Source: a virus
IMG/VR virus record: IMGVR_UViG_3300036846_001291
Coordinates: 1 to 39,343 of that record
Length of the DNA: 39,343 nucleotides
Strand: one strand, 5' to 3'
Position numbers and translations under genes: made by a program. The notes below the pieces were generated by a model, which was not told the origin of the DNA, did not search any database, and saw only the letters and a list, made by a program, of their open reading frames with translations. This document shows, piece by piece, positions 16,419 through 23,494 of the stretch (position 1 is the first letter of the stretch; the number at the start of each line of letters is the position of its first letter).

Positions 16419-16963
16419 CCCTGTTGGGTGGCAGCGTCGGCGTTCACCCGCCGCGGGCCGCGCGCGGGCGTCGGGTCTGCCGCAATGTCGTCGAGCAACG
16501 AGGGCATCTGCGCCTGAAAAGTGAGGAACCGCTGTTGCGTGTGCCACGCGCACACGAATTCCAGTTCACGCGCGCTCACCGGGCCAAAGCTCGCATAGAA
16601 CACGAACCCGTACCCGTCGACGCCCTTTTCGGTGCGGGCGCGCGGCCCGCTAATTTCCACATCGATGAATCGGATCCCCGGCGGCACGTCGCCCTCGGGC
16701 AACACGAACACGTCGACGACTTGCCGCGGGATCGGTAAGCGAAATTCCACCGCCTTGATCTTGGGTTTCGGCTCGCCGTCGCCGAGGCCGAATAAGAGCG
16801 ATCGCACGTCGGGATCGAGCGCCTCGGCGACCGCGGTCGTGAACGGCTGCACCCGCAACGTGAGGTCGACCACCTTGATTTCCTTGCCGTCCTTGGTTTT
16901 TTCGACGCGGTGCCCAATGTCGTCGAGGTAACAGCCGATCTTGTCGTCGTCGAAGAGGCGCAT
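16409..16963 (-). CDS. Conserved early protein (unknown)
   Basis: This 184-residue protein has an alpha/beta layout: KIGCYLDDIGHRVEK, KEIKVVDLTLRVQPFT, then a strand-rich core VEFRLPIPRQVVDVFVLPEG and SFGPVSARELEFV. The position in the DNA-metabolism region downstream of rusA suggests a nucleic-acid role, but no motif proves it. A Ser/Pro-rich tail ends the protein. Confidence 0.7.
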   Translation of the reverse strand: MRLFDDDKIGCYLDDIGHRVEKTKDGKEIKVVDLTLRVQPFTTAVAEALDPDVRSLLFGLGDGEPKPKIKAVEFRLPIPRQVVDVFVLPEGDVPPGIRFIDVEISGPRARTEKGVDGYGFVFYASFGPVSARELEFVCAWHTQQRFLTFQAQMPSLLDDIAADPTPARGPRRVNADAATQQGTP

Positions 16964-16968
16964 CGGAT

Positions 16969-17163
16969 TTACGTCCTTTCCTTGTCGGTGGCGGTGGTGG
17001 GGTGGCGCGCGAGGCGCGCGGCGCGGGCCGCGTTGCGACGCAACCGGGAGTCGAGGTCCTCGTTCAACCGGGTCGCCTGCGCACGCAGTTTGCGCGACAC
17101 GGTGCCCCCCGCGAGGTGGTGCAAGTCGGCGCTCGACACGAGCAAATAGCAGTAGGTGGTCAT
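16969..17163 (-). CDS. Small basic protein (unknown)
   Basis: This 64-residue protein starts MTTYCYLLVSSADLHHLAGG and continues with an Arg-rich helix (SRLRRNAARAARLARH). A GTG two codons upstream (17169) is an alternative start. The basic helix would suit RNA or DNA binding. Confidence 0.55.
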   Translation of the reverse strand: MTTYCYLLVSSADLHHLAGGTVSRKLRAQATRLNEDLDSRLRRNAARAARLARHPTTATDKERT

Positions 17164-17171
17164 CCGCACGG

Positions 17172-17369
17172 TTACTCCAATCCCAGGCGCGCGGCCATCT
17201 CCGACACGGTTTCCCTGATCACCTCGCCGCGTAGATCGATCAGGACGCGCAGGACGCGCAACACCGCCTCCTCGGGGGGCATGTGCGCCACCGCGTTGAC
17301 CACGGCGTGGGCGCGGCTATGGAGCGCGTCAAAGATCGCATCGCGGCGGTGAGACTCCTCGACGGTCAT
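17172..17369 (-). CDS. Small helical protein (unknown)
   Basis: This 65-residue helical protein includes EEAVLRVLRVLIDLRGEVI. The ATG at 17369 overlaps the rusA stop (ATGA) and is preferred over an ATG three codons earlier. Confidence 0.6.
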   Translation of the reverse strand: MTVEESHRRDAIFDALHSRAHAVVNAVAHMPPEEAVLRVLRVLIDLRGEVIRETVSEMAARLGLE

Positions 17370-17878
17370 GGGCGGCATGGGTCCAACAACGCGCGCGCCT
17401 CGAACAACGGCAACGGGGCGGCGGGCACCGCCACCGGCTGCGTCCCCGCCGTCGGCGTTACGCGGATGTCGACGTGCGGCGCGTCGTCCACCTCCGCGTA
17501 GAATTTGCCCGCGAGCAGTTCGACCACTTGCGAGTCATCGCGCCACACGACGTGCGTGAGCGCGTCGAGCACCCCGCGCACGAGTTTGTCGAGGTCGGGT
17601 TTCGTGAGGTGCGCGACGGGCACGCCGCGTCGCTGATATTTTTTCGGCCGCGGCAAGTAGAAGGCGAGTGCCACGCGCACGGCGTCGACCAGGACGCCGC
17701 GGTCCTCGGGCGCGGCCTCGCCGAGCGCCCGGTTCGCGCCCTCGGCGACGAGTTGCGACCACGACTTCGCGTTGCGGTTACTGTCGGTCACGATCGGAAA
17801 CTTCATCCCGCGCACCCGGATCGCGCGCATGTTGCCCTTTGGTTGGGCCACCCCATAGACGGTGAAGGTGAGAGTCAC
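17366..17878 (-). CDS. rusA: RusA-family Holliday junction resolvase
   Basis: This 170-residue protein cuts four-way DNA junctions. It has the RusA opening (FTVYGVAQPKGN), the acidic metal-binding motif KPDLDKLVRGVLDAL with Asp95 and Asp97, and the second motif WRDDSQVVELLAGKFYAE with Asp114/Asp115. Length is close to the family norm of ~120 plus a Pro/Ala-rich tail. It starts at a GTG. It lies just downstream of a foreign-looking cassette, and a decayed copy of its beginning lies on the other side (18856-18945). Confidence 0.95.
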   Translation of the reverse strand: MTLTFTVYGVAQPKGNMRAIRVRGMKFPIVTDSNRNAKSWSQLVAEGANRALGEAAPEDRGVLVDAVRVALAFYLPRPKKYQRRGVPVAHLTKPDLDKLVRGVLDALTHVVWRDDSQVVELLAGKFYAEVDDAPHVDIRVTPTAGTQPVAVPAAPLPLFEARALLDPCRP

Positions 17879-17890
17879 GGCAGCACCACG

Positions 17891-18859
17891 TCAGGCCGCT
17901 TTCTGTTGCTTCCAGAGGCCACGGCCCTCCTCGCGGGCGTGGCACGGCTCAAGATCCTCTCGGCAATGAAAGTCACTCAGACGATCGCGAAGCACGATAT
18001 TCTTGATGTTGCTTCTTCCGTTGCTCAATCTCGGCTTGATTGGCGTGCAGCCAACTCTGGACGATCCACTTGATGACTTCGGGAACGGTTGGAGCGTAAA
18101 TACCTTTGAGCTGTTCCAGCTCAAAGAGCACGAAGTCAGGCAGCGTAACGAACGTGCGATCAGTGGGCTTGTCAGGTTTTTCGGCCGTTGTTTTCGCCAC
18201 CGTCTGATCTGTATGGTATGCGGGTTCGCGTGGTGTAGGCCCGTCCGCCGATCCGTGCGGCGGCAATGCGTGCAACGCCCGGTCGTATGTTGCTCCTTGA
18301 TGATGTTGTAGTGGGTCGAGTGGTAGTACTCGGGGAACCCGTGCGCGATCCGGGTTGAGTACTCGGCGTCTGTTTCATGGGCGACCGCGTCGACCCAACT
18401 GTTCCAGTCGTGAGCCGTCCAATCATCTTGCGAGGGGAAGGCGAGCACGACGCCCATCGCAGGAGTGGGCGACGGTTCAAAGTCGCGCAGTTTCTGTTCG
18501 TAGCGGTTCCGTTGTTTGAGCAACGCAGGTAGACGTGGGTCGTGTGCGGCCTCTGCTTGTGGGATTAGTTCCACTACCTCGCGCCATGCGATCAACGGCA
18601 CCCCGACCTGTTCCTCCACCAACACCACGAACGCGTTGAGCCGGTCTTCGGTGTCGCTGTCCAATTCATTGACAAAAGGCAGCGGATTGGCCGCGGCCGT
18701 CAACCATTGCCGGATATCGTTCACTAGTTGCGGCCGTGTCATCGTCGCGCGCAGTCGCGCCAAATATTGTTGGTCAAAGTAAGACGGCCTGTTTTCGGTG
18801 ACCACGTCACCATGTGCCCGTGCTTTCTTAACGGCGGCCACTAACGCCTCGAATGTCAT
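17891..18859 (-). CDS. Cassette gene (unknown; reading frame uncertain at its 3' end)
   Basis: The open frame gives 322 residues. Residues 1-~215 look like a real soluble protein (SYFDQQYLARLRATMTRPQL; VVLVEEQVGVPLIAWREVVE). At ~216 the frame shows CTHCRRTDRRTGLHHANP, a possible zinc or HNH-like motif. After that it turns Ser/Arg-rich while another frame carries a well-formed ribbon-helix-helix protein, so the true gene may end early, or a -1 frameshift may join them. The ATG has a very strong purine-rich site and overlaps the rusA relic stop (ATGA). The DNA is visibly less GC-rich than its neighbours, which suggests transfer. Confidence 0.55.
   Translation of the reverse strand: MTFEALVAAVKKARAHGDVVTENRPSYFDQQYLARLRATMTRPQLVNDIRQWLTAAANPLPFVNELDSDTEDRLNAFVVLVEEQVGVPLIAWREVVELIPQAEAAHDPRLPALLKQRNRYEQKLRDFEPSPTPAMGVVLAFPSQDDWTAHDWNSWVDAVAHETDAEYSTRIAHGFPEYYHSTHYNIIKEQHTTGRCTHCRRTDRRTGLHHANPHTIQIRRWRKQRPKNLTSPLIARSLRCLTSCSLSWNSSKVFTLQPFPKSSSGSSRVGCTPIKPRLSNGRSNIKNIVLRDRLSDFHCREDLEPCHAREEGRGLWKQQKAA
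17973..18200 (-). CDS. Ribbon-helix-helix protein (cassette partner)
   Basis: From the GTG at 18200 this gives 75 residues. A lysine/proline-rich lead is followed by a strand (RTFVTLPDFVLFELEQLKG) and helices (VPEVIKWIVQSWLHANQ), the pattern of CopG/ParD-like DNA binders, then a charged tail. It lies entirely within the longer open frame of 17891-18859 in a different frame (-1). An upstream TTG at 18275 is another possible start. It could be a separate overlapping gene or the C-terminal domain of the cassette protein reached by frameshift. Confidence 0.6.
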   Translation of the reverse strand: MAKTTAEKPDKPTDRTFVTLPDFVLFELEQLKGIYAPTVPEVIKWIVQSWLHANQAEIEQRKKQHQEYRASRSSE

Positions 18860-18945
18860 ATCCCCTCCCCTTCGTAACCCGGTTGCTGTCGGTGACGATC
18901 GGAAACTTTGGGTTGCGCGACGCCGTGCGCCGTGAACGCGATCAC
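18856..18945 (-). pseudogene. rusA remnant (29-codon relic)
   Basis: The relic reads FTAHGVAQPK, matching the intact RusA start FTVYGVAQPK. The next bases, 18880-18908, match 17775-17803 of intact rusA at 27 of 29 positions but in a shifted frame. The join corresponds to loss of about 36 bases plus one extra base. The relic keeps a GTG start overlapping the upstream stop and a stop overlapping the downstream ATG, so it may still couple translation. Confidence 0.8.
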
Positions 18946-19172
18946 GCGCGCACCGCTCCCGTGATCGCGAGCACCGCCGTGATCGCGAGTTCGGCCTTCG
19001 CGCATTGCACACCGAAGGGAAACAACCCCTGCGATCGACGGATCGCGACCGCGCCCGGCTCGTGATAGAGGTTCGTCGCCGAGTCGAGTTCGAGCCACAC
19101 GAACACGGCGAGGTGTCGTTTGCCGCACCGCTGACACGGGCGATCAAGGCCCCGGATCGGGCGCGCGCTCAC
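18942..19172 (-). CDS. Small zinc-ribbon protein (unknown)
   Basis: This 76-residue protein starts at a GTG overlapping the upstream stop. It shows CQRCGKRHLAVFVWLELD near the N-terminus and one later Cys. It belongs to a run of three tiny CxxC proteins. Function is unknown. Confidence 0.65.
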   Translation of the reverse strand: MSARPIRGLDRPCQRCGKRHLAVFVWLELDSATNLYHEPGAVAIRRSQGLFPFGVQCAKAELAITAVLAITGAVRA

Positions 19173-19378
19173 GGGATCATCCCTTTCAGCCTCTCCGCGA
19201 TCTGCTCGGCCGACCACTCGCGGTTCCTCCACCGTCGGTGCGGCGTCAAGCGGCCGTCCTTCGTCACGACGTGCCAATCGTCGCCGCACAAGGGGCAGAA
19301 CCCCCGCCCGTCGTCGTGGACGACCGTGCGCAGGCCCGACGCTTCGCACCGATCGCGCATCCCTTGCCCCCTGTTCAT
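19169..19378 (-). CDS. Small CxxC protein (unknown)
   Basis: This 69-residue protein has Cys11, a CPLCG pair near residue 28 and a C-terminal helix (SAEQIAERLKGMIP). It is probably zinc-binding. It overlaps its downstream neighbour by 4 bases. Confidence 0.65.
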   Translation of the reverse strand: MNRGQGMRDRCEASGLRTVVHDDGRGFCPLCGDDWHVVTKDGRLTPHRRWRNREWSAEQIAERLKGMIP

Positions 19379-19387
19379 CGCTCACGC

Positions 19388-19636
19388 TCAGTCGTCCTCG
19401 CCGGGCTCGCGGCCGAACCCAAGCGGCAAGATCCCTGACAGGGGTCGCATGGGTGGCCCGAGGGGCGACACCTCGACGCACTCGGGGAGGTCGGGTGGCG
19501 CGGGTCCCTCGCACGCCGCGCACCGCGTGAGCCGCGTTGTGGGCAACGTGATCACGAGCAACGCCGCCCCGAGTGGCACGGGGGCCCCGCACCGCCCGCA
19601 CACCTGCCCGACGCCCGCCCGGATCCAGGTCTTCAC
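19388..19636 (-). CDS. Small zinc-ribbon protein (unknown)
   Basis: This 82-residue protein has two CxxC pairs: CGRCG near residue 13 and CAAC near residue 41, separated by a beta-rich segment (GAALLVITLPTTRL). That is a compact zinc ribbon. The GTG start overlaps the upstream stop (GTGA). Confidence 0.7.
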   Translation of the reverse strand: MKTWIRAGVGQVCGRCGAPVPLGAALLVITLPTTRLTRCAACEGPAPPDLPECVEVSPLGPPMRPLSGILPLGFGREPGEDD

Positions 19637-20169
19637 GCGGCCCCCCGACGACGACGGCGCACCCAGGCGTCGAGCACCCAATCGTGCAGGGCCTTCGCCT
19701 CGGCCCGCGGGATCGGGGCGGGCCCCGGCGCGGCCTCGCCACGCCGCCGCGGGGGGGGTGGGCAGGGCGGTCGCGTGATCGGCCGGTTCGAGCCGACGAG
19801 CGTGTAGGCGGCGTTGATCGTGTCGTTCGTCCACCGGATCTTGAGTTCGTCGCACCGCCGTTTCACCGCGTGGGTGAGGTCGCTGAGTTGCTCGAACGAT
19901 CGGCTCGTCACAAGCTCGCGCACGAGCTTTGCGAGGAGGCGCGTTCGGGTTCGTTCGTCGTCAGTCATCGAGTTCTTCGCGTCTGCGCGAGGTTCTAATT
20001 GTTGGAAGTACGACGATCCTTGAAAACGATCCCCGATCCATCGATCTAGCTTGTTGTACGTACCGGGTCGGGACGGGGCTTGCGTTTTGCTTTCCAGCGT
20101 TCTCAGCAAAATCGAAGCCCCGGTTGCTGGCGTTGTGCTTGAGTGCTTGCTTGACGTGTGCTTCGTCAT
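19633..20169 (-). CDS. Unknown protein downstream of the replication gene
   Basis: This 178-residue protein has a Ser/Thr-rich start, a central helical region (RTRLLAKLVRELVTSRSFEQ; LTHAVKRRCDELKIRWTND) and a proline/arginine linker before a final helix. The ATG overlaps the upstream stop. The position after a DnaD-like gene would suit a helicase loader or accessory factor, but no motif supports that directly. Confidence 0.6.
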   Translation of the reverse strand: MTKHTSSKHSSTTPATGASILLRTLESKTQAPSRPGTYNKLDRWIGDRFQGSSYFQQLEPRADAKNSMTDDERTRTRLLAKLVRELVTSRSFEQLSDLTHAVKRRCDELKIRWTNDTINAAYTLVGSNRPITRPPCPPPPRRRGEAAPGPAPIPRAEAKALHDWVLDAWVRRRRRGAA

Positions 20170-20531
20170 TTGCTTCGTTTGCTAGCCGCGCTCGCGAGGC
20201 CCCCGAGCCGTCCCGACACCGCCCGAATCTGCGACACCTCTTCGCGCTTGGCTTTCACCTCGGCCGCGGTCGGGTTGTGATCGTGAAAGTCGTGCACCGT
20301 GAATCCGCCCTCGACGCGTTCCCATAACTTGACCGCCACGAGCACCTCGGCCACCTTGAGCGCGTTGGCGACGCCGCCGAGGGTGCGCACCGCCGCCGTC
20401 GGGATAAAGCCGTCGGTCAGGAACTTGTTGCAATAGCCGTTGCCACACACCCACAACCACGAGGCGACCGGGCCCGCCGCCATGAATTTCGGGTGGTGCG
20501 CGATCTGATCGTCCAACTTGATCCACACCAC
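20166..20531 (-). CDS. Replication-initiation-like winged-helix protein
   Basis: This 121-residue protein opens WIKLDDQIAHHPKFMAAGP and continues SWLWVCGNGYCNKFLTDGFI, a pattern shared with N-terminal domains of phage replication initiators. Usual homologues are longer, so this may be the DNA-binding domain only. A FTVHDFHDHNPTAAEVKAKR segment precedes a Ser/Lys-rich tail. It may recruit helicase at the phage origin, by inference. Confidence 0.65.
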   Translation of the reverse strand: MVWIKLDDQIAHHPKFMAAGPVASWLWVCGNGYCNKFLTDGFIPTAAVRTLGGVANALKVAEVLVAVKLWERVEGGFTVHDFHDHNPTAAEVKAKREEVSQIRAVSGRLGGLASAASKRSK

Positions 20532-20540
20532 GGCGGGCCC

Positions 20541-20696
20541 CTACTCCGCGTGCGTCGTTGCCGTCGGAGCCTGCTTTTTCCCGTTCGCGTGCGCCGCCTG
20601 TTGATCGAGCAGTTTTTGCCGCGCGAGTTGCAACGCGGCGATTTCCTCGTCGAGGTGCGCGATCGCCCGCTCGAACATCGACAATCGTTTCGTCAT
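20541..20696 (-). CDS. Small coiled-coil protein (unknown)
   Basis: This 51-residue protein is a single amphipathic helix (FERAIAHLDEEIAALQLARQ) with a polar tail. It starts at an ATG overlapping the upstream stop (ATGA). Confidence 0.6.
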   Translation of the reverse strand: MTKRLSMFERAIAHLDEEIAALQLARQKLLDQQAAHANGKKQAPTATTHAE

Positions 20697-20953
20697 GCCT
20701 GCCTCTTCGCTTTCCTGCGCCACGCCGCGGCGTCGGGGCACGTCGCGAAATGCGACGCGTGCACCGCGGTGTCGACGTATTCGACGGCGCGCGTGGCGTT
20801 GTTGAACGCCGTGCCCTGGACGCGCCCGGTGACCCGTGCGCCGTCGAAGGGCATCCGTTTGCCGTTGAGGGTTTCCGCCCACGTGATCACGGCCCCGCAA
20901 CTCCGACACTGGCCGACGCCTTTGGAATCCTGAAAGATCGCGACTTCCATCAC
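20693..20953 (-). CDS. Zinc-ribbon protein of a common phage type
   Basis: This protein of 85-86 residues has CRSCGAVITWAETLNGKRMP, the form of small zinc-ribbon proteins seen in many phage early regions, followed later by HASHFATCPDAAAWRRK, which supplies the remaining ligands. GTG 20953 and ATG 20950 are both possible starts. Confidence 0.75.
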   Translation of the reverse strand: MMEVAIFQDSKGVGQCRSCGAVITWAETLNGKRMPFDGARVTGRVQGTAFNNATRAVEYVDTAVHASHFATCPDAAAWRRKAKRQA

Positions 20954-21651
20954 CGCACCGGCACGTCCTCGAAATAAAACTCAATCCCCGGAATCTTGGC
21001 GCTCTCCTTCATGTGGGTGGCGTGCGCGCCGATCCGGGCCTCGTCGGGCGCGAGGTAGTCGCGGGGCAACAACGTGAGCGCCCGCGCCTTGTCGCCGCCG
21101 ACGTACCGCCACTTCCAGAGGCGTCGAAAACGCACATCGGCGACGCCCTTCACCACGTCGGGCAGCACGACGACGGGTGGCGGGGCCGCGATCGCTTCCG
21201 CGACGACGGCCGCGGCCATCCCGTGCTCGCCCGCGCGTTCGAGGTGCCCGGCCTCGACGATCGCGCGGCCCTCGCGCTCGCGGCGTTGCGCCTCGGCGAG
21301 GGCCTCTTCGCGCTCGCGCCGGGCGCGGTCCTCGGCGTCCTTGAACGCCGACATCGCGCGGCTCGTGTCCTTGTCGAGGGCCCGGAGCGGCGCGAGGATC
21401 GCCTGCTCGCGCGCGCAGAGCGCCTTGTGTAGCTGAAACGCCATCCGCTTCACCGGCTCGAAGAACGCCTCCACGCGCTTGATCGCCTCGCCGATCTGTT
21501 GCCGGGCAACGACGGCGCGTTCCAGGTCGGCGACGGTGGCGATCGTCGTCGAGGGCCCGAGCCGGTGCACGAGGGCCTCGTTGGTGGCGACGAGGTCGCC
21601 GCCCACGCCCTGCGCCGCGTCGGGCCGGTTGAAATCAATAGCAGGTGTCAT
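20950..21651 (-). CDS. Coiled-coil recombination-module protein
   Basis: This 233-residue protein is built on a long coiled coil (residues ~30-150, including FFEPVKRMAFQLHKALCARE and ARREREEALAEAQRRERE), followed by a small folded C-terminus with RLWKWRYVGGDKARALTLLP and IPGIEFYFEDVPV. Proteins of this plan are common near RecT in phages and their role is not settled. The ATG overlaps the upstream stop. Confidence 0.7.
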   Translation of the reverse strand: MTPAIDFNRPDAAQGVGGDLVATNEALVHRLGPSTTIATVADLERAVVARQQIGEAIKRVEAFFEPVKRMAFQLHKALCAREQAILAPLRALDKDTSRAMSAFKDAEDRARREREEALAEAQRREREGRAIVEAGHLERAGEHGMAAAVVAEAIAAPPPVVVLPDVVKGVADVRFRRLWKWRYVGGDKARALTLLPRDYLAPDEARIGAHATHMKESAKIPGIEFYFEDVPVR

Positions 21652-21851
21652 CGCCCTTGGTCCGTTGACGGCGCGCCAAGCACGATACCGAGAACGGTTT
21701 CGACGCCGTCCCACGGCTCGTTAGGCGCGATGAGTGTCTCGAACGCGTCGCGCGGGAGTTCGTCGAGAAACACCATCCGCTCCTCTTTGGGATGGTTGCT
21801 CTTGAAGATCCACGGGCGCCCGTTGTGAAAAAAGATCGGCCAGTTAGCCAT
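21648..21851 (-). CDS. Small protein (unknown)
   Basis: This 67-residue protein contains NWPIFFHNGRPWIFKSNHP and a C-terminal helix. It overlaps the nuclease-like gene by 8 bases. No family is recognised. Confidence 0.55.
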   Translation of the reverse strand: MANWPIFFHNGRPWIFKSNHPKEERMVFLDELPRDAFETLIAPNEPWDGVETVLGIVLGAPSTDQGR

Positions 21852-22350
21852 GAGAGTCGTCCTTTTCCCCCGCGCGACGCTCGTCTTGGTCGACGATCCA
21901 GCGGTCGTCGTGCGGCTCGTCCGAGTGGCGTGCGCGTTCGCATTTCAGCTTGTAGAGCAGCACGCAAAAATCAATCAGCACGCCACGTGTCGGACACGTT
22001 CCGCGTGGCCCTTCGACTGTTTTTGAACTGGGGTCGTCGACCTGTTGCCGGATCAGGGCAGTTGGAATCGCGATATGGATACCGGTGTCGTCAATTACGA
22101 ATACCCAGACCGATGCAGTGGTCACATTGATTCCTGACGGGTGGTACACTCCAGTGCGACCCCTGTCACAGGACGTTTCGACGTAAACCCTGTGGTCAAG
22201 GACGCGTTTACGTTTGACTTCGGCCCGCGGGTCGTCGCCAGCCAACCAGTCAAACACTTCGCGGATTCGGCGTTCGCCATCCTTGCCGTACTTCAAATCC
22301 AGATCGAAGCGTGGCTCCGGCCTATCTGGGCTGATGTTGTCGTCGTTCAT
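21844..22350 (-). CDS. PD-(D/E)XK nuclease-like protein (E-V-K type)
   Basis: This 168-residue protein has an N-terminal FDLDLKYGKDGERRIREVF and a candidate catalytic segment AEVKRKR, then VYVETSC and SGINVTTASVWVFVIDD. That order (acidic start, E-x-K, beta strand, G-I-x-T-T segment) matches a group of phage PD-(D/E)XK nucleases with restriction-like or resolvase-like folds. The DNA here is less GC-rich than the average of the genome. The ATG overlaps the methyltransferase stop. Confidence 0.65.
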   Translation of the reverse strand: MNDDNISPDRPEPRFDLDLKYGKDGERRIREVFDWLAGDDPRAEVKRKRVLDHRVYVETSCDRGRTGVYHPSGINVTTASVWVFVIDDTGIHIAIPTALIRQQVDDPSSKTVEGPRGTCPTRGVLIDFCVLLYKLKCERARHSDEPHDDRWIVDQDERRAGEKDDSHG

Positions 22351-23375
22351 GTCGTCGCCTCGTTTCCCCACGCCGACCACCCGGCTCGCGGCTCACGTTG
22401 AAACAATTCGATACGATCTGCCTCGCTGAACTCGGGGTACATCAGTTCGAGCAGGTCGTACACAAACGCGGGTTTTTCGCTGTGGCGACCGCGCCGCGCG
22501 CGCAGAACTGAACTCGGGCGCGCGCTCGCTGCGGGTACGACTGACGCGCCACGCGCCGCGACCAACAACAGTTCGTGCTGCTGCCGGAAGTAGTAGCCCA
22601 TCCCGAGCGCGTCCTTATCCCACACGGCGCACGTCCGATAACTGAATCCCCACGCATCGATCACCCGCATCGCCTCGGCGAGTTTCGGACTCGTCGCCCA
22701 GAGGAACAGCACCGCATCGTCGGCAGCTGGTACACGCAACGCGCAAATGTCGTCGAGGCTCATCGTCGGGTACTGGTTTTCGATTGCCCGCGATTCCGTG
22801 ACGACGTGCTCATAGCGCCACGGCGGGTCGGCGTAGATCAGGCGATAACAACCCGTCAACGCGGGCGCGTTGCTGCGGTCGCGGATGTGTTCACGTTCGT
22901 CGACGCGCGCGGCATTGCGGGCGAGCCGCTTACCGTCGGAGGATGGGTCGGCGTCGACCTGAAACCATGCGGGCGGTGCGCCAACTAGCGCAGTCACTTC
23001 AGTAGAGGGTTGATTTTCTTCGGCTTCTGTCGCCTCTACAGGCCCCTGCGCGCCAAGTGGCGCACGCGTGTCGAGGTCCCGACGAATCGTCGTTTCGCCA
23101 ACTCCCAACAATCGCGCGGTCGCGCGTTGGCTCGCCTCGATCGCCTGCAACCGTTTCGCGAGTTTTTTCCGCTGATCGAGGGCGACCCGGAAGTCTGAAA
23201 AATCGATCGTGGCGAGGAATTTATTGATATCGGTGAACCCGTCGCCGACCCGTTGCCAACGGTCCTCGTCGAGCAACCATTCGAGTTCGCCGCACGCGCG
23301 CTCGAACGTGTAGCCCGACACGTGCATCGCTTCGAGCAGGCGACCGTGAACGGTGTTCGGAGCCTCTGTGGTCAC
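22347..23375 (-). CDS. MT-A70 family DNA N6-adenine methyltransferase
   Basis: This 342-residue protein has an MT-A70 catalytic domain with DPPW at 183-186 (LIYADPPWRYEH) and the MT-A70 pattern LFLWATSPKLAEAMRVIDAW further on. The N-terminal half carries a helix-turn-helix-like region (ASQRATARLLGVGETTIRRD), as in DNA-targeting regulators. It likely methylates adenines in phage DNA, for protection or regulation. The GTG at 23375 overlaps the previous stop (GTGA). The C-terminus of the catalytic domain (YPEFSEADRIELFQRE) is intact. Confidence 0.93.
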   Translation of the reverse strand: MTTEAPNTVHGRLLEAMHVSGYTFERACGELEWLLDEDRWQRVGDGFTDINKFLATIDFSDFRVALDQRKKLAKRLQAIEASQRATARLLGVGETTIRRDLDTRAPLGAQGPVEATEAEENQPSTEVTALVGAPPAWFQVDADPSSDGKRLARNAARVDEREHIRDRSNAPALTGCYRLIYADPPWRYEHVVTESRAIENQYPTMSLDDICALRVPAADDAVLFLWATSPKLAEAMRVIDAWGFSYRTCAVWDKDALGMGYYFRQQHELLLVAARGASVVPAASARPSSVLRARRGRHSEKPAFVYDLLELMYPEFSEADRIELFQREPRAGWSAWGNEATT

Positions 23376-23494
23376 CGGACGCTCTTTTGTCGAATAGGTC
23401 GCCACACGGAACGGCGCGCGCAATGCCGAGAGCAGAAGCGTTTTTGCCGTTCGCTGAGAGGCCGACCGCACCACCCGCACGTTCTTGGGCTCAC
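23372..23494 (-). CDS. Tiny zinc-binding protein
   Basis: This 40-residue protein reads CGWCGRPLSERQKRFCSRHC, a CxxC...CxxxC zinc-binding cluster, within an Arg-rich context. It starts at a GTG overlapping the exonuclease stop and ends overlapping the methyltransferase start, so it is tightly coupled to both. Its length is below usual gene-calling limits. Confidence 0.7.
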   Translation of the reverse strand: MSPRTCGWCGRPLSERQKRFCSRHCARRSVWRPIRQKSVR

